Shown: one piece after another, positions 5,949-13,034 of the stretch | Layout of the letters: each line of letters begins with the position of its first letter | How positions within the stretch are numbered: the first letter of the stretch is position 1 | NCBI GenBank assembly: GCA_016186145.1 | Contig: JACPMF010000003.1 | Coordinates: 1-18,536, forward strand | DNA length: 18,536 nt | Direction: 5' to 3' | From: Candidatus Sungiibacteriota bacterium | Lineage (GTDB): Bacteria; Patescibacteria; Paceibacteria; Sungbacterales; SURF-37 | Made by a program: the position numbers and the translations under genes | The notes under the pieces: model-generated | The model's database searches: none | What the model was told of the DNA's origin: nothing | The model's input: only the letters and a program-made list of their open reading frames with translations

Positions 5949-6845
5949 ATGGTTTTACTTGACGGGAAAAAACTTGCGGAAAAGATACTGGGTGGGCTAA
6001 AGGATGAAATTGCGTCCGCCCGGAGCGAACTACGCCTTGCGGCGGTTGTGGTTGGAGAGGATTCGGTAACAAAAAAGTTTGTTGCGCAAAAAAGGAAAAC
6101 TGCAGCGAGCGTCGGTATCGATGTACGAGAATATAATTTCGATGCGGTAATCTCGACCAACGAACTGCGAAAACGCATAGCCGAGATTGTTCATGAAAAG
6201 AAAAATACCGGCGTTATTGTCCAACTGCCGTTGCCCGGACACATCAACACGCAATATATTCTAAATGCCGTGCCGCCGGAAAAAGATGCCGATGTGTTAT
6301 CCGCCCGCGCGGTAGGAAATTTTGCCGTTGGAAAAAGCGAGATAATGCCGCCGGTTGCCGGCGCTATCAAGGCATTTTTTGAGGAGTATCAAGTTGATTA
6401 TCGAAATAAGTATGCGGTTATTGTCGGCGCGGGAAACTTAGTCGGAAAGCCGGTTGCATTGTGGTTGCTGAATGAAAAAGCAACCTTCTCGATAGTGCGA
6501 AGCAGTACGGAAAGCCCCGTTGAATTTACGCGAACTGCGGATATTTTGATCAGCGGTACGGGGAAACCGAATTTTATCACCGGCGATATGGTGAAGAGCG
6601 GAGTGATTATGATTGATGCGGGGACGAGTGTTGATAGACAACCCACAACCCACAACCCACAACCAACAACCAATAATCAACAACAATCCGTTATAGCCGG
6701 CGATGTTGATTTTGATTCGGTTGCGCCGAAAGCGTCTTACATAACGCCGGTTCCCGGCGGCGTTGGCCCTGTTGCCGTTGCGGTGCTTTTAAAAAACCTT
6801 GTTGTGCTCAACAAAGCACTCTCTAAGTTTCCGCCGCGTCATTAA
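5949..6845 (+). CDS. folD: FolD: bifunctional methylenetetrahydrofolate dehydrogenase/cyclohydrolase
   Basis: 298 residues, normal length for FolD. It would interconvert 5,10-methylene- and 10-formyl-THF in cytosolic one-carbon metabolism. The start MVLLDGKKLAEKIL matches the family N-terminus. Visible motifs are KKFVAQKRK (F44 and K48, aligning with E. coli Tyr50 and Lys54), VQLPLP (Q92, E. coli Gln98), KDAD (D115, E. coli Asp121), a Rossmann segment VGAGNLVGKP and YITPVPGGVGP. Oddities: Tyr50 is Phe, the usual KDVDG is KDADV, and residues ~231-246 (QPTTHNPQPTTNNQQQ) are encoded by a 7-bp repeat inserted in a loop before GDVDF. It starts one base after the toxin stop, without an SD. The lysine needed for cyclohydrolase is kept, so function is likely, but catalysis may be altered. 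Confidence 0.92.
   Translation: MVLLDGKKLAEKILGGLKDEIASARSELRLAAVVVGEDSVTKKFVAQKRKTAASVGIDVREYNFDAVISTNELRKRIAEIVHEKKNTGVIVQLPLPGHINTQYILNAVPPEKDADVLSARAVGNFAVGKSEIMPPVAGAIKAFFEEYQVDYRNKYAVIVGAGNLVGKPVALWLLNEKATFSIVRSSTESPVEFTRTADILISGTGKPNFITGDMVKSGVIMIDAGTSVDRQPTTHNPQPTTNNQQQSVIAGDVDFDSVAPKASYITPVPGGVGPVAVAVLLKNLVVLNKALSKFPPRH
6638..6686 (+). repeat. Heptanucleotide tandem repeat (ACAACCC) inside folD
   Basis: Seven consecutive 7-bp units: ACAACCC three times, ACAACCA twice, then ATAATCA and ACAACAA. Coding frame is kept. Gain or loss of one unit would shift the folD frame before the conserved PVPGGVGP motif. Confidence 0.9.
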
Positions 6846-6872
6846 TGTTAAGTAGCGTAATAAGTTAAATTA

Positions 6873-7481
6873 GTGAAAAATATGTATGAATTAGTGTACT
6901 TTCTTGATAGAGAATTTTTTAACTGGCTTAATGGGTGGGCGGCATCTTCGCCTGCGATGAGCGGTACGGCGGTTTTTCTTGCGGTGTATCTTTGGTATCT
7001 CGTAATGGCCGCGGTGGTCTTTATTGTTGCTTTTTCGTTTTTGCCGTCATTGCGGAAGTATTTGAAAAGGAATTGCGAGTTTTTCTTTTTTACATTTGCT
7101 TCAGCCTTTGCCGCGCGGTTCGTTTTCACCGAGCTTATTCGTTTTTTTTACAACCGCCCCCGGCCATTTGACTTGCCCGCCGAAGTTTTAACGAAGGCGG
7201 GAGTTGAACCTGTGCGGCAGCTGATAGCGCACGCAAGCGACGGATCCTTTCCATCGGGACATGCCGCGCTTTCGTTTGCAGTGGCGACAGCGGTTGCTTT
7301 TTATTATCCACGGACAAGTATTTTATTTTTCGTAGCGGCTTTTGTTATAGGTCTTGGCCGCGTGGCGGCGGGGGTTCATTACCCGATTGACATTTTAGGC
7401 GGCGCAGTAGTTGGCGTTATGACAGCGTGGTTATTGCGGTTGCTGAAAGATAAATTTTTTGGAAAGAAAACCGGCGCTTAG
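6873..7481 (+). CDS. PAP2-family membrane phosphatase
   Basis: 202 residues with about five to six hydrophobic segments. The three phosphatase motifs are present in order: R90-x6-R97-P98 (FFYNRPRP; the first basic residue is Arg instead of Lys), P127-S-G-H130 in SFPSGH, and R163-x5-H169-x3-D173 in GLGRVAAGVHYPID. These form the PAP2/undecaprenyl-diphosphatase-like site, with H130 and H169 as catalytic histidines. A likely role is dephosphorylating a lipid phosphate such as undecaprenyl pyrophosphate or phosphatidic acid at the outer face of the membrane; the exact substrate is not evident. The start could be GTG 6873 or ATG 6882. It follows folD by 27 bp and ends within a terminator hairpin. 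Confidence 0.88.
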   Translation: MKNMYELVYFLDREFFNWLNGWAASSPAMSGTAVFLAVYLWYLVMAAVVFIVAFSFLPSLRKYLKRNCEFFFFTFASAFAARFVFTELIRFFYNRPRPFDLPAEVLTKAGVEPVRQLIAHASDGSFPSGHAALSFAVATAVAFYYPRTSILFFVAAFVIGLGRVAAGVHYPIDILGGAVVGVMTAWLLRLLKDKFFGKKTGA

Positions 7482-7492
7482 CGCCGTTTTTT
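7472..7492 (+). terminator. Intrinsic terminator overlapping the PAP2 stop codon
   Basis: Stem CGGCGC (7472-7477) / GCGCCG (7481-7486) with a TTA loop, followed by six T (7487-7492). The hairpin contains the TAG stop of the PAP2 gene, and the T-run overlaps the TAA of the convergent Fe-S carrier gene, so it probably stops transcription in both directions. Confidence 0.85.
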
Positions 7493-7847
7493 ACGTATGA
7501 AATGATTGGCCGCAACCGCACGAGGATTTTGCGTTTGGGTTGGCAAAGACGAACCCGCCAAGCCCTTCTGTTGAGTAGTCGAGTGTTGCTCCGTTAACCA
7601 AAAGGTAGCTTTTCACGTCAACGAGCACGGTCAGTTTCGGTTCGTCATCGGTTTGGCCGGGGAAGGGGAAGTCAAATGTTTTGTCTTTCTCGTTTCGTTC
7701 AGTGTCAAATTCGAGCTGGTACGAGAATCCGGAACATCCGCCGCCGCGAACGCCGATCCGGAGAAAGTTCGTTTTTGGGTCGAGTCCGCGAGATACCATT
7801 TCACCTTTGATTTTTTTCAAAGCAGTTTCGGTGACCTCAATTGCCAT
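7491..7847 (-). CDS. IscA/ErpA-type iron-sulfur cluster carrier
   Basis: 118 residues from ATG 7847, chosen because AAAGGAGA lies 7 nt upstream; a longer frame to 7913 lacks this support and overlaps the gene before it. The three conserved cysteines of A-type carriers are present: C38 in GGGCSGFSY, and C110 and C112 in SSCGCGQSF. The segment LLVNGATLDYSTEGLGGFVFANPNA matches the family core. The protein would bind a [2Fe-2S] or [4Fe-4S] cluster and deliver it to apoproteins in the cytosol. It is last in a three-gene minus-strand operon and overlaps the preceding small membrane-protein gene. IscA, ErpA and SufA cannot be told apart here, so no symbol is given. Confidence 0.93.
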   Translation of the reverse strand: MAIEVTETALKKIKGEMVSRGLDPKTNFLRIGVRGGGCSGFSYQLEFDTERNEKDKTFDFPFPGQTDDEPKLTVLVDVKSYLLVNGATLDYSTEGLGGFVFANPNAKSSCGCGQSFHT

Positions 7848-7977
7848 CGCTGTTTCTCCTTTGTGCTTTGTTTTCGGAAATTTGCTGTCGGAGTTGCCAA
7901 AAAATAGAAACAACAGTCGCGATCACCATAAGAACTACGGCGCATATGAAAATGAATTCTACGGTGAGTATCGTCAT
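7837..7977 (-). CDS. Small single-pass membrane protein (46 aa)
   Basis: The frame reads MTILTVEFIFICAVVLMVIA, then TVVSIFWQLRQQISENKAQRR and a short end. The first ~27 residues are one hydrophobic segment and the rest is polar and basic, consistent with an N-out/C-in single-pass protein. Its ATG overlaps the stop of the upstream small gene (ATGA, 7974-7977), and its 3' end overlaps the start of the Fe-S carrier gene and contains that gene's SD. Both overlaps point to translational coupling. I do not recognise a family. It could be a membrane anchor for its neighbours, but nothing in the sequence proves this. Confidence 0.6.
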   Translation of the reverse strand: MTILTVEFIFICAVVLMVIATVVSIFWQLRQQISENKAQRRNSDGN

Positions 7978-8126
7978 TCTTTTTTTTCCGGCCGGTCTGT
8001 TTTTTTCTTTAAGTCCGCCGAGACAAAAACCGCGATTGCGACGGTGACAATAACCGCAACCGCCCCGATGACGGTAAGGGGATCTTCTGCCCGGCTTCTG
8101 ACGAAAGAAATAAGCGTTTGGAGCAT
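7974..8126 (-). CDS. Small single-pass membrane protein (50 aa)
   Basis: The frame reads MLQTLISFVRSRAEDPLTVI, then GAVAVIVTVAIAVFVSADLK and a KKKTDRPEKKE tail. One central hydrophobic helix (~17-38) is flanked by a short amphipathic N-terminus and a Lys/Glu-rich C-terminus. GAGGAG lies about 6 nt before the ATG, a good SD. It is first in a minus-strand operon with another small membrane protein (4-bp overlap) and an IscA/ErpA-type carrier. A weak promoter candidate (TTGTTT, 17 nt, TAGCAT at 8194-8166) lies upstream. No family is recognised; function unknown. Confidence 0.6.
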   Translation of the reverse strand: MLQTLISFVRSRAEDPLTVIGAVAVIVTVAIAVFVSADLKKKTDRPEKKE

Positions 8127-8231
8127 GTGCGGCTCCTCGCGTTTTGTCAAAAAGCTGATATGTTTATGCTAACCGGAGTAGTCTGAAAAAACAAATTCTA
8201 GAAATCAATCGTTAAATAAGGGTCGTAGAAT

Positions 8232-8260
8232 TTGACCAAAAAGCAATTATCTGTTACTAT
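8232..8260 (+). promoter_or_regulatory. Sigma70-type promoter of the small secreted protein gene
   Basis: -35 TTGACC (8232-8237), 17-nt spacer, -10 TACTAT (8255-8260); each box matches consensus at five of six positions. The expected start is near 8267, leaving a leader of about 35 nt that contains the SD. Confidence 0.75.
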
Positions 8261-8289
8261 ATAGATACACTAAATACCCGAAATTCATT

Positions 8290-8296
8290 AAGGAGG
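8290..8296 (+). promoter_or_regulatory. Consensus Shine-Dalgarno fixing a GTG start
   Basis: AAGGAGG, five bases before the GTG at 8302. It is the strongest SD in the window; most other genes here have weak ones or none. It supports GTG as the true start. Confidence 0.85.
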
Positions 8297-8301
8297 CAAG
8301 C

Positions 8302-8730
8302 GTGACCAAACGAAAGATCCTTCTGTTCATGGTGTCAGTTGTGTTGTTGGTTGCTTTTTCTCCAAAAACGGCGATAGGAAATCAAAAGTTTTTTGACACG
8401 AAGTTCGCGTTTTCGTTACTAGATAAGCCCGAGTTGGTCGGGATATGGGAGACTGACTCCGGAGACGCAATAGTGGTTTTTACGATTAGTGAAGTGACAG
8501 GTTCGAATTTTGCAGGAACTTACATGGTAAAAGATCCAACCGAAGGTGCTCGTGATGTATATCCTGTTGTTGGTCAAGTGCAGGGGCGAAAGGTTCTTTT
8601 TGCGATACGTACGTCGTCGGGCAATGACGTACAATACAGATTCATCTGGGATGGCGTGGATACGCTTAAGGGAGGGCCTGCCGTGGCCGATGAGCGGATT
8701 TATCGAAGAGACATGCCGATGCTTCGTTAA
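8302..8730 (+). CDS. Small secreted protein of unknown function
   Basis: 142 residues with a clear signal peptide: basic MTKRK, hydrophobic ILLFMVSVVLLVAFS, and a likely cleavage after AIG near residue 26. The mature part is predicted beta-rich, with alternating patterns such as GIWETDSGDAIVVFTISEV, GTYMVKDP, VYPVVGQVQGRKVLFAI and YRFIWDG, like a small beta-barrel or lipocalin-like domain, but no family is recognised. It contains no cysteine, so it is not a lipoprotein. It has its own strong promoter, a consensus SD and a downstream hairpin, so it is a single-gene unit. Its expression signals are more classical than those of its neighbours, which may mean high expression or recent acquisition. 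Confidence 0.85.
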   Translation: MTKRKILLFMVSVVLLVAFSPKTAIGNQKFFDTKFAFSLLDKPELVGIWETDSGDAIVVFTISEVTGSNFAGTYMVKDPTEGARDVYPVVGQVQGRKVLFAIRTSSGNDVQYRFIWDGVDTLKGGPAVADERIYRRDMPMLR

Positions 8731-8754
8731 AGTTAGATAAGGAAGATTTTTTGT

Positions 8755-8784
8755 ACCCCCTTCGTGCATGCGCGGAGGGTTTTT
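8755..8784 (+). terminator. Imperfect hairpin terminator
   Basis: ACCC (8755-8758) pairs with GGGT before a run of five T. Inner pairing of CCTTCG with CGCGGA is imperfect. It lies between the convergent secreted-protein and PaaK/CapK-like genes, a fitting place for a terminator. Confidence 0.55.
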
Positions 8785-8797
8785 GTTTATAATTCGG

Positions 8798-10213
8798 TTA
8801 GTGCCCTGAATAAGGAATAAAGGTTTTAAACTTTCTTCCTTCAGTATCGATCGAGTCTACAAATTTTATTTCAACTTTTAATTTTTCTTCCACCCCATCT
8901 TTTATCGACAACAAGAGATTTTTGTAGTCTGCTTTTGTCCACGACGGCTTCCTAATCAGCAAAATTAGAATTTTATCTTTTGCTACTTGTTGAATTTGGT
9001 ATTGTTTTATTTTATCAAATCTTCCATTCGAAAGTATCGCCGTATAAATTGGCCAAATAGTGCTTTTTGTATCGTTTGATAGAACAAGAAATTCGCTTTC
9101 CCTGCCAATTAATTCAAAGCGCGGTAAGGAAATATTACAAGAGCAGGGTTCATTAGTTGTGCGGCCTATATCTCCTGTTTTGTACCTTAGGAGAGGCATT
9201 GCGGTATTTGTCAGTGAAGTCATAACTAAACTACCATATGTTTCTGGTGCGCATTTCTCTCCCGCATTATCAAGAATTTCAAGAAGGATATGCTCGCTGT
9301 TTAGGTGGAAAAAATTATGCCCGGATAGACAGCTGAATCCTATGGTTCCAAGCTCGCGTGTCCCATAGAATGAACGAACTTCAGCGTTGAAAATTTTCCG
9401 TAAGTATACGCGCAGCGCATCCGTAAGCATTTCTCCGGAAGTCACTACTAAGTCCGGTGTTACTGCGGCCCCATCTTCTTCTATAACTTGAGCTAAGAAC
9501 CAAAGGGCTGACGGCGCGCCGTAAAGAACCCAAGTATTGTTTTTTGAAAGGTTGTTATAAGTAGCAGTTCTTTGTTCTTTTGGCGGCAGTTTTGCATAAC
9601 CGAGTTTTGGATAAGTAAGCCAAACACCGCGAGCAAATTGGGTTAAATAATAATTTTCGATATCCGGGTAGTTGAACATTACAAAAAATTTTTGTCGCAA
9701 GTTTTTGTCAACCGGAAACGAAAAATGTTTAAGCGCCCTAAGATAATAAGCTGCGCACTCGATAAAATGTGATCTTGGGTTTTGAGCCCAGATAAATGGC
9801 ATGCCGTCTGTCCCGGTGGTGGTGCGCCACACCAAAGATTGAGTTTTGTTGGGGTGGGCGATGAGATCTTTTAAAGAAGCCGAAATCAGGTTCTTTTTCC
9901 CGACCGGCTTGAGTTTCATAATTTCTGCCCGGTAAGAAGAATCCGGCGATGTTTTTATACCTGCCCCAAGAAGGCGGTTTTTCCACCACGGAACATGTGT
10001 GAGAAGGCGAAAGATTGACTTTAACCGCTCTTCTTGGATTGCTTCAATTTCGCTTGAGGGCAAGCGCATTGTGCTGTCAAGAAGGGCAAGGTAGCCACGA
10101 ATACCCTGGTGATATTGCCAGGAGCCGGTTTGGACTTTATTCGGCAATTTAGAAATGGGAACGAGGTATTTTCCTTGATTAAGCGCCCAGGCAAATAATT
10201 TTGCGGGAATCAT
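8798..10213 (-). CDS. PaaK/CapK-like adenylate-forming enzyme (phenylacetate-CoA ligase family)
   Basis: 471 residues from ATG 10213, preferred because AAGGTGG precedes it at 8 nt; a TTG at 10252 would add 13 residues. Motifs of the ANL superfamily appear in order: phosphate-binding RTTTGTDGMPF (from R130), YGTRELG (from Y283, acidic residue for Mg-ATP), RYKTGDIG (D348, ribose-binding) and GRESEF before the C-terminal subdomain. The C-terminal TEGRKFKTF carries the likely catalytic lysine region. Such proteins activate a carboxylic acid as acyl-AMP. CapK relatives are found in surface-polysaccharide loci, PaaK makes phenylacetyl-CoA. No aromatic-degradation genes are near, so a role in envelope decoration is more likely but unproven. 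It is divergent from the gene at 10381. Confidence 0.85.
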   Translation of the reverse strand: MIPAKLFAWALNQGKYLVPISKLPNKVQTGSWQYHQGIRGYLALLDSTMRLPSSEIEAIQEERLKSIFRLLTHVPWWKNRLLGAGIKTSPDSSYRAEIMKLKPVGKKNLISASLKDLIAHPNKTQSLVWRTTTGTDGMPFIWAQNPRSHFIECAAYYLRALKHFSFPVDKNLRQKFFVMFNYPDIENYYLTQFARGVWLTYPKLGYAKLPPKEQRTATYNNLSKNNTWVLYGAPSALWFLAQVIEEDGAAVTPDLVVTSGEMLTDALRVYLRKIFNAEVRSFYGTRELGTIGFSCLSGHNFFHLNSEHILLEILDNAGEKCAPETYGSLVMTSLTNTAMPLLRYKTGDIGRTTNEPCSCNISLPRFELIGRESEFLVLSNDTKSTIWPIYTAILSNGRFDKIKQYQIQQVAKDKILILLIRKPSWTKADYKNLLLSIKDGVEEKLKVEIKFVDSIDTEGRKFKTFIPYSGH

Positions 10214-10288
10214 TTCAACGACCACCTTATCATATTTTGTGTCATAACCCAAGCATTAGCGGCTGGGCGAGAAATGTGGATAAAACAT

Positions 10289-10316
10289 TTGCTGAAATGA
10301 GCAGGGCCGTTATAAA
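10289..10316 (+). promoter_or_regulatory. Candidate promoter for the poly-Gly / TPR / giant-protein block
   Basis: -35 TTGCTG (10289-10294), 16-nt spacer, -10 TATAAA (10311-10316), giving a leader of about 58 nt before ATG 10381. The intergenic region 10214-10380 between divergent genes otherwise shows nothing recognisable. Confidence 0.45.
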
Positions 10317-10380
10317 ATAAATCTAGTCAGATACGGTTTATTAAGATATCCGGCTTAGGCGTTTAACCAGGCGTTTTTAT

Positions 10381-11823
10381 ATGAAAAAACTTACAAATTC
10401 TACAAAGTTGTTAACTCGGGTTTCCTTTTTTGTCGTTGTCTTGACTGTGGGGTGGGCGCTAACTAATCTTTCCTATTATTTTAAAAAGATCTCACATCCG
10501 TTTTTGGTTAATGACGCAAATGCTGATGTTCCGAACCTCGGCTATGACATCTATTTCGGTAGTTGCCCCCATGTCGCGATTTTTAACGGTAAAGATTTTT
10601 GCATCGAAAATGATATTTTGCCAAAAAACTTTGCATATGATTTCAGCACCGCAATGTCTTTATATGAAGGCGGCGAGATGGCCAGCGACATATTAAAATT
10701 GGCCTCCATTCCACAGAGATTAGGCCACAGGCTTGTTCTCCAGCTCCAGGAAATCGAAGAAGAGGAATCGTTTATTGACTGGCTTAAACTTAAGAGAGTT
10801 TTGCACCATGAGGCCTCGGAGGCGCTTACCGACGGGGTATCCCCAAAAATTTACGTAGTTGATCGTGATGAGGCCCAATCTAAAATTTTGCTTCCAAACG
10901 AAGCGACCCATTCAAGAAAGGGCGACATCTCCTCGTACTTTAAAAACAGACTGCATTTGTGGCAAAAGTTGCCGGACAACAACACCGCTTTTTTATCCTC
11001 AGCTGGTGAAAAAATAAGGTTTCGTTTTGAAAACTTATCAAAAGGGGCGGCCGCATATTTAGTAGTCAGATCTGTATTTAGAAATTGGATGCCGGGGGAA
11101 AATAAACCGATAGTTGCAAAGACCCGATGGTCAACGTTTTCTTCGTTGATGCGTTCGGTATCAGTGGTTCAGGTGCTAATGTTTGTCGGTCTTATCGGTA
11201 TTTATTTCAAACAAAGAGAGCTGCATTCCGCTTTTGGATTTTTACCTTTCATTATTGGCGGTGGCGGCGGTGATGGTGGCGGCGGTGGCGGCGGTGGCGG
11301 CGGATGCTCGGTGCGGTTTTGGTATCAGGATAAGTACGGCATGAGAAAGTACTTCTTTACAGAAACCCCCCGGGATTGGAATTATTATACAACGATGACA
11401 AGAATACCTGATGAAGCGGTGCAGGAAGACGGATCTGCGGTTGTTGAAGCTGAATTCACAAAACCTCATAAGTTAGGTTTTTTGGGGATATTGCAAGAAC
11501 CGCAAATGCTTCAGTATCGGAGCGAAAGTTTAGAAGTGACCGGGGTACGCCACTCGCGTTTCGGAGATATTACGGAAAAATTAACAACGAAAAAGGACGC
11601 GAATTATGCGCATTTGATTCCGGGGGATACTGCGACAGTAGAGTTTTCTGATCCTCTTTTGAACAACAAAGAAGGAGAAAAAGAAACATATTTTGTAGAA
11701 TCATCCGGATTTTTTACCACCCTGCGCTCTTCATCGAAAGAATTGGCCGGGAATTGGGTAGAAAGACTGTCAGAGGAAGGTCGCCATCACTATGAAAGAT
11801 TAAAAAGCGCTTCCTCGGTTTAA
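10381..11823 (+). CDS. Two-TM protein with poly-glycine linker, unknown function
   Basis: 480 residues. TM1 is at ~10-32 (VSFFVVVLTVGWALTNL). An extracytoplasmic region follows with two cysteines (CPHVAIFNGKDFC). TM2 is at ~259-276 (VVQVLMFVGLIGIYF), then a short hydrophobic FGFLPFII and a run of five Gly, one Asp and ten Gly (293-308) ending at Cys309. The C-terminal domain contains SRFGDITEKL...LIPGDTATVEF...YFVESSGFF, which resembles the end of ASPIC/UnbV (CRTAC1-like) proteins (GDVTxLL...GDEVxLxF); this is a tentative likeness by eye. It precedes a TPR gene by 29 bp and leads a same-strand block ending in a giant secreted protein, suggesting a role at the cell surface. No SD is obvious. 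Confidence 0.8.
   Translation: MKKLTNSTKLLTRVSFFVVVLTVGWALTNLSYYFKKISHPFLVNDANADVPNLGYDIYFGSCPHVAIFNGKDFCIENDILPKNFAYDFSTAMSLYEGGEMASDILKLASIPQRLGHRLVLQLQEIEEEESFIDWLKLKRVLHHEASEALTDGVSPKIYVVDRDEAQSKILLPNEATHSRKGDISSYFKNRLHLWQKLPDNNTAFLSSAGEKIRFRFENLSKGAAAYLVVRSVFRNWMPGENKPIVAKTRWSTFSSLMRSVSVVQVLMFVGLIGIYFKQRELHSAFGFLPFIIGGGGGDGGGGGGGGGGCSVRFWYQDKYGMRKYFFTETPRDWNYYTTMTRIPDEAVQEDGSAVVEAEFTKPHKLGFLGILQEPQMLQYRSESLEVTGVRHSRFGDITEKLTTKKDANYAHLIPGDTATVEFSDPLLNNKEGEKETYFVESSGFFTTLRSSSKELAGNWVERLSEEGRHHYERLKSASSV
11257..11304 (+). repeat. GGN trinucleotide repeat encoding poly-glycine
   Basis: Sixteen codons of GGC/GGT/GGA with a single GAT, coding for five Gly, Asp and ten Gly. The units are multiples of three, so length changes would keep the frame and vary the linker length. 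Confidence 0.9.
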
Positions 11824-11852
11824 TAGATTTTAAAGCATCGTATTGTGAATTT

Positions 11853-12926
11853 ATGGAACAAATAGAAGGGAGCCATAATTCTAAGGTTTGGCAGAAGGTT
11901 TTTATAGGAATTATCGTTCTTGTCGTGTTGTTTTTTGCCGGAAAAAGCGTAATCGGTTTCTATTATCTTAAAACAGGGGAAAAACTTATTAATGACGGAA
12001 ATTTTACTTTGGCTGAAAAAAAATTAATAACCTCGCTTAGCTTTGCGTCCAATCCTTTGGCGTATGCTCATCTTGGAAGAGCGGCGCTGGGAGAGGCTGA
12101 TCCCAATGCGCCAGAACTTTATCCCGAAGCCAGTAAAGAAAAAGCCATTGAATACTACGAACAATCGATCAGCCATGGTATTCAGAAAGCGAGCCCCGAA
12201 GTGCACGCTGTTGTGCTGAATCGTCTTAGTCTGCTTTACTTTATTAAAGGAGAACATGATAAAGCGGAGAAGTATTCTCAAGAAGTCATCACGCTCTATC
12301 CAAGCGAGTCGCTTTGGCCGCGTTTTCGTTTGGCATACATATATTTCACAAAACTGGACAAACCAAAAGAAGCGCTGGAACTTTTACTTCCGGCAGAAAA
12401 CCTGGTCAAGAGCGGTTTAGACGAAAAGAAGTTCTATCTTGTTCAGATCCTATTCGCGCGGCTTTATCGTTATTTTGATAATGACGAAGAGGCTGAAAAG
12501 TATGCAACCCTGGCAATTAATAAAGCCGGTTTATCCGGAGAGACGACGGAGCTGGAAATTCCTTATAATATCTTAGCCGTCCTCGCTGGTAAAAAGAAAG
12601 ACTTTACCGCAGCCAAAAATTTTATAGAGAAGTCAAATAGTTACGCCGAAGGAGGATTGAAATATGACTGTGTTTTAGCGCTTGCATACTATCAAGGGGA
12701 AGATTACTCAAGCGCTATTTCTGTTGGCAAAGATGCTTTAAATAAACCGGCCAGCAATTCTGCGCGGTCGGTGTGTTTACTGACGTTAGGAGATTCTTAC
12801 ATAAAAAGGGGGCTCCCGGACGAGGCAAAAAAATACTTTACGCAATATATCAAGACAACGGTTTCCAGTAATAGTCTCGAGGTAAAGGGAATAAAACACG
12901 CCGAGGAAGAACTCTCGCGGCTGTGA
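11853..12926 (+). CDS. Membrane-anchored TPR protein
   Basis: 357 residues. A single TM lies at ~14-34 (VFIGIIVLVVLFFAGKSVIGF) after a short cytosolic N-terminus, so the rest is probably outside the membrane. Tetratricopeptide-type helix pairs follow, for example GDGNFTLAEKKLITSL-like, HAVVLNRLSLLYFIKGEHDKA, RLYRYFDNDEEAEKYATLAI, ALAYYQGEDYSSAISVGKDAL and LGDSYIKRGLPDEAKKYFTQYI. TPR arrays act as protein-binding scaffolds. It sits 29 bp after the poly-Gly protein gene and 108 bp before a second TPR gene, consistent with one transcription unit. The partner protein is unknown; the giant secreted protein downstream is a candidate by position. Confidence 0.85.
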   Translation: MEQIEGSHNSKVWQKVFIGIIVLVVLFFAGKSVIGFYYLKTGEKLINDGNFTLAEKKLITSLSFASNPLAYAHLGRAALGEADPNAPELYPEASKEKAIEYYEQSISHGIQKASPEVHAVVLNRLSLLYFIKGEHDKAEKYSQEVITLYPSESLWPRFRLAYIYFTKLDKPKEALELLLPAENLVKSGLDEKKFYLVQILFARLYRYFDNDEEAEKYATLAINKAGLSGETTELEIPYNILAVLAGKKKDFTAAKNFIEKSNSYAEGGLKYDCVLALAYYQGEDYSSAISVGKDALNKPASNSARSVCLLTLGDSYIKRGLPDEAKKYFTQYIKTTVSSNSLEVKGIKHAEEELSRL

Positions 12927-13034
12927 TATTTGTTAAGGGAATGCTTGGCGGGAGGCGATGGGCTTATATTTATCGATTGATAGAGGCGGCGGTTTGTAGA
13001 TTTGCGATTCGGAAGAGAAGCCGCACAATGAGTT

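Noticed and set aside
7681..8172. Long open frame on the + strand (163 codons) across the Fe-S carrier operon
   Set aside because: It is antisense to three tightly coupled minus-strand genes with good start signals, and its translation is low in credible motifs.
8798..10213. PaaK-like gene as part of a phenylacetate degradation pathway
   Set aside because: No other pathway genes are nearby, and the CapK-like branch with envelope neighbours is a better fit.
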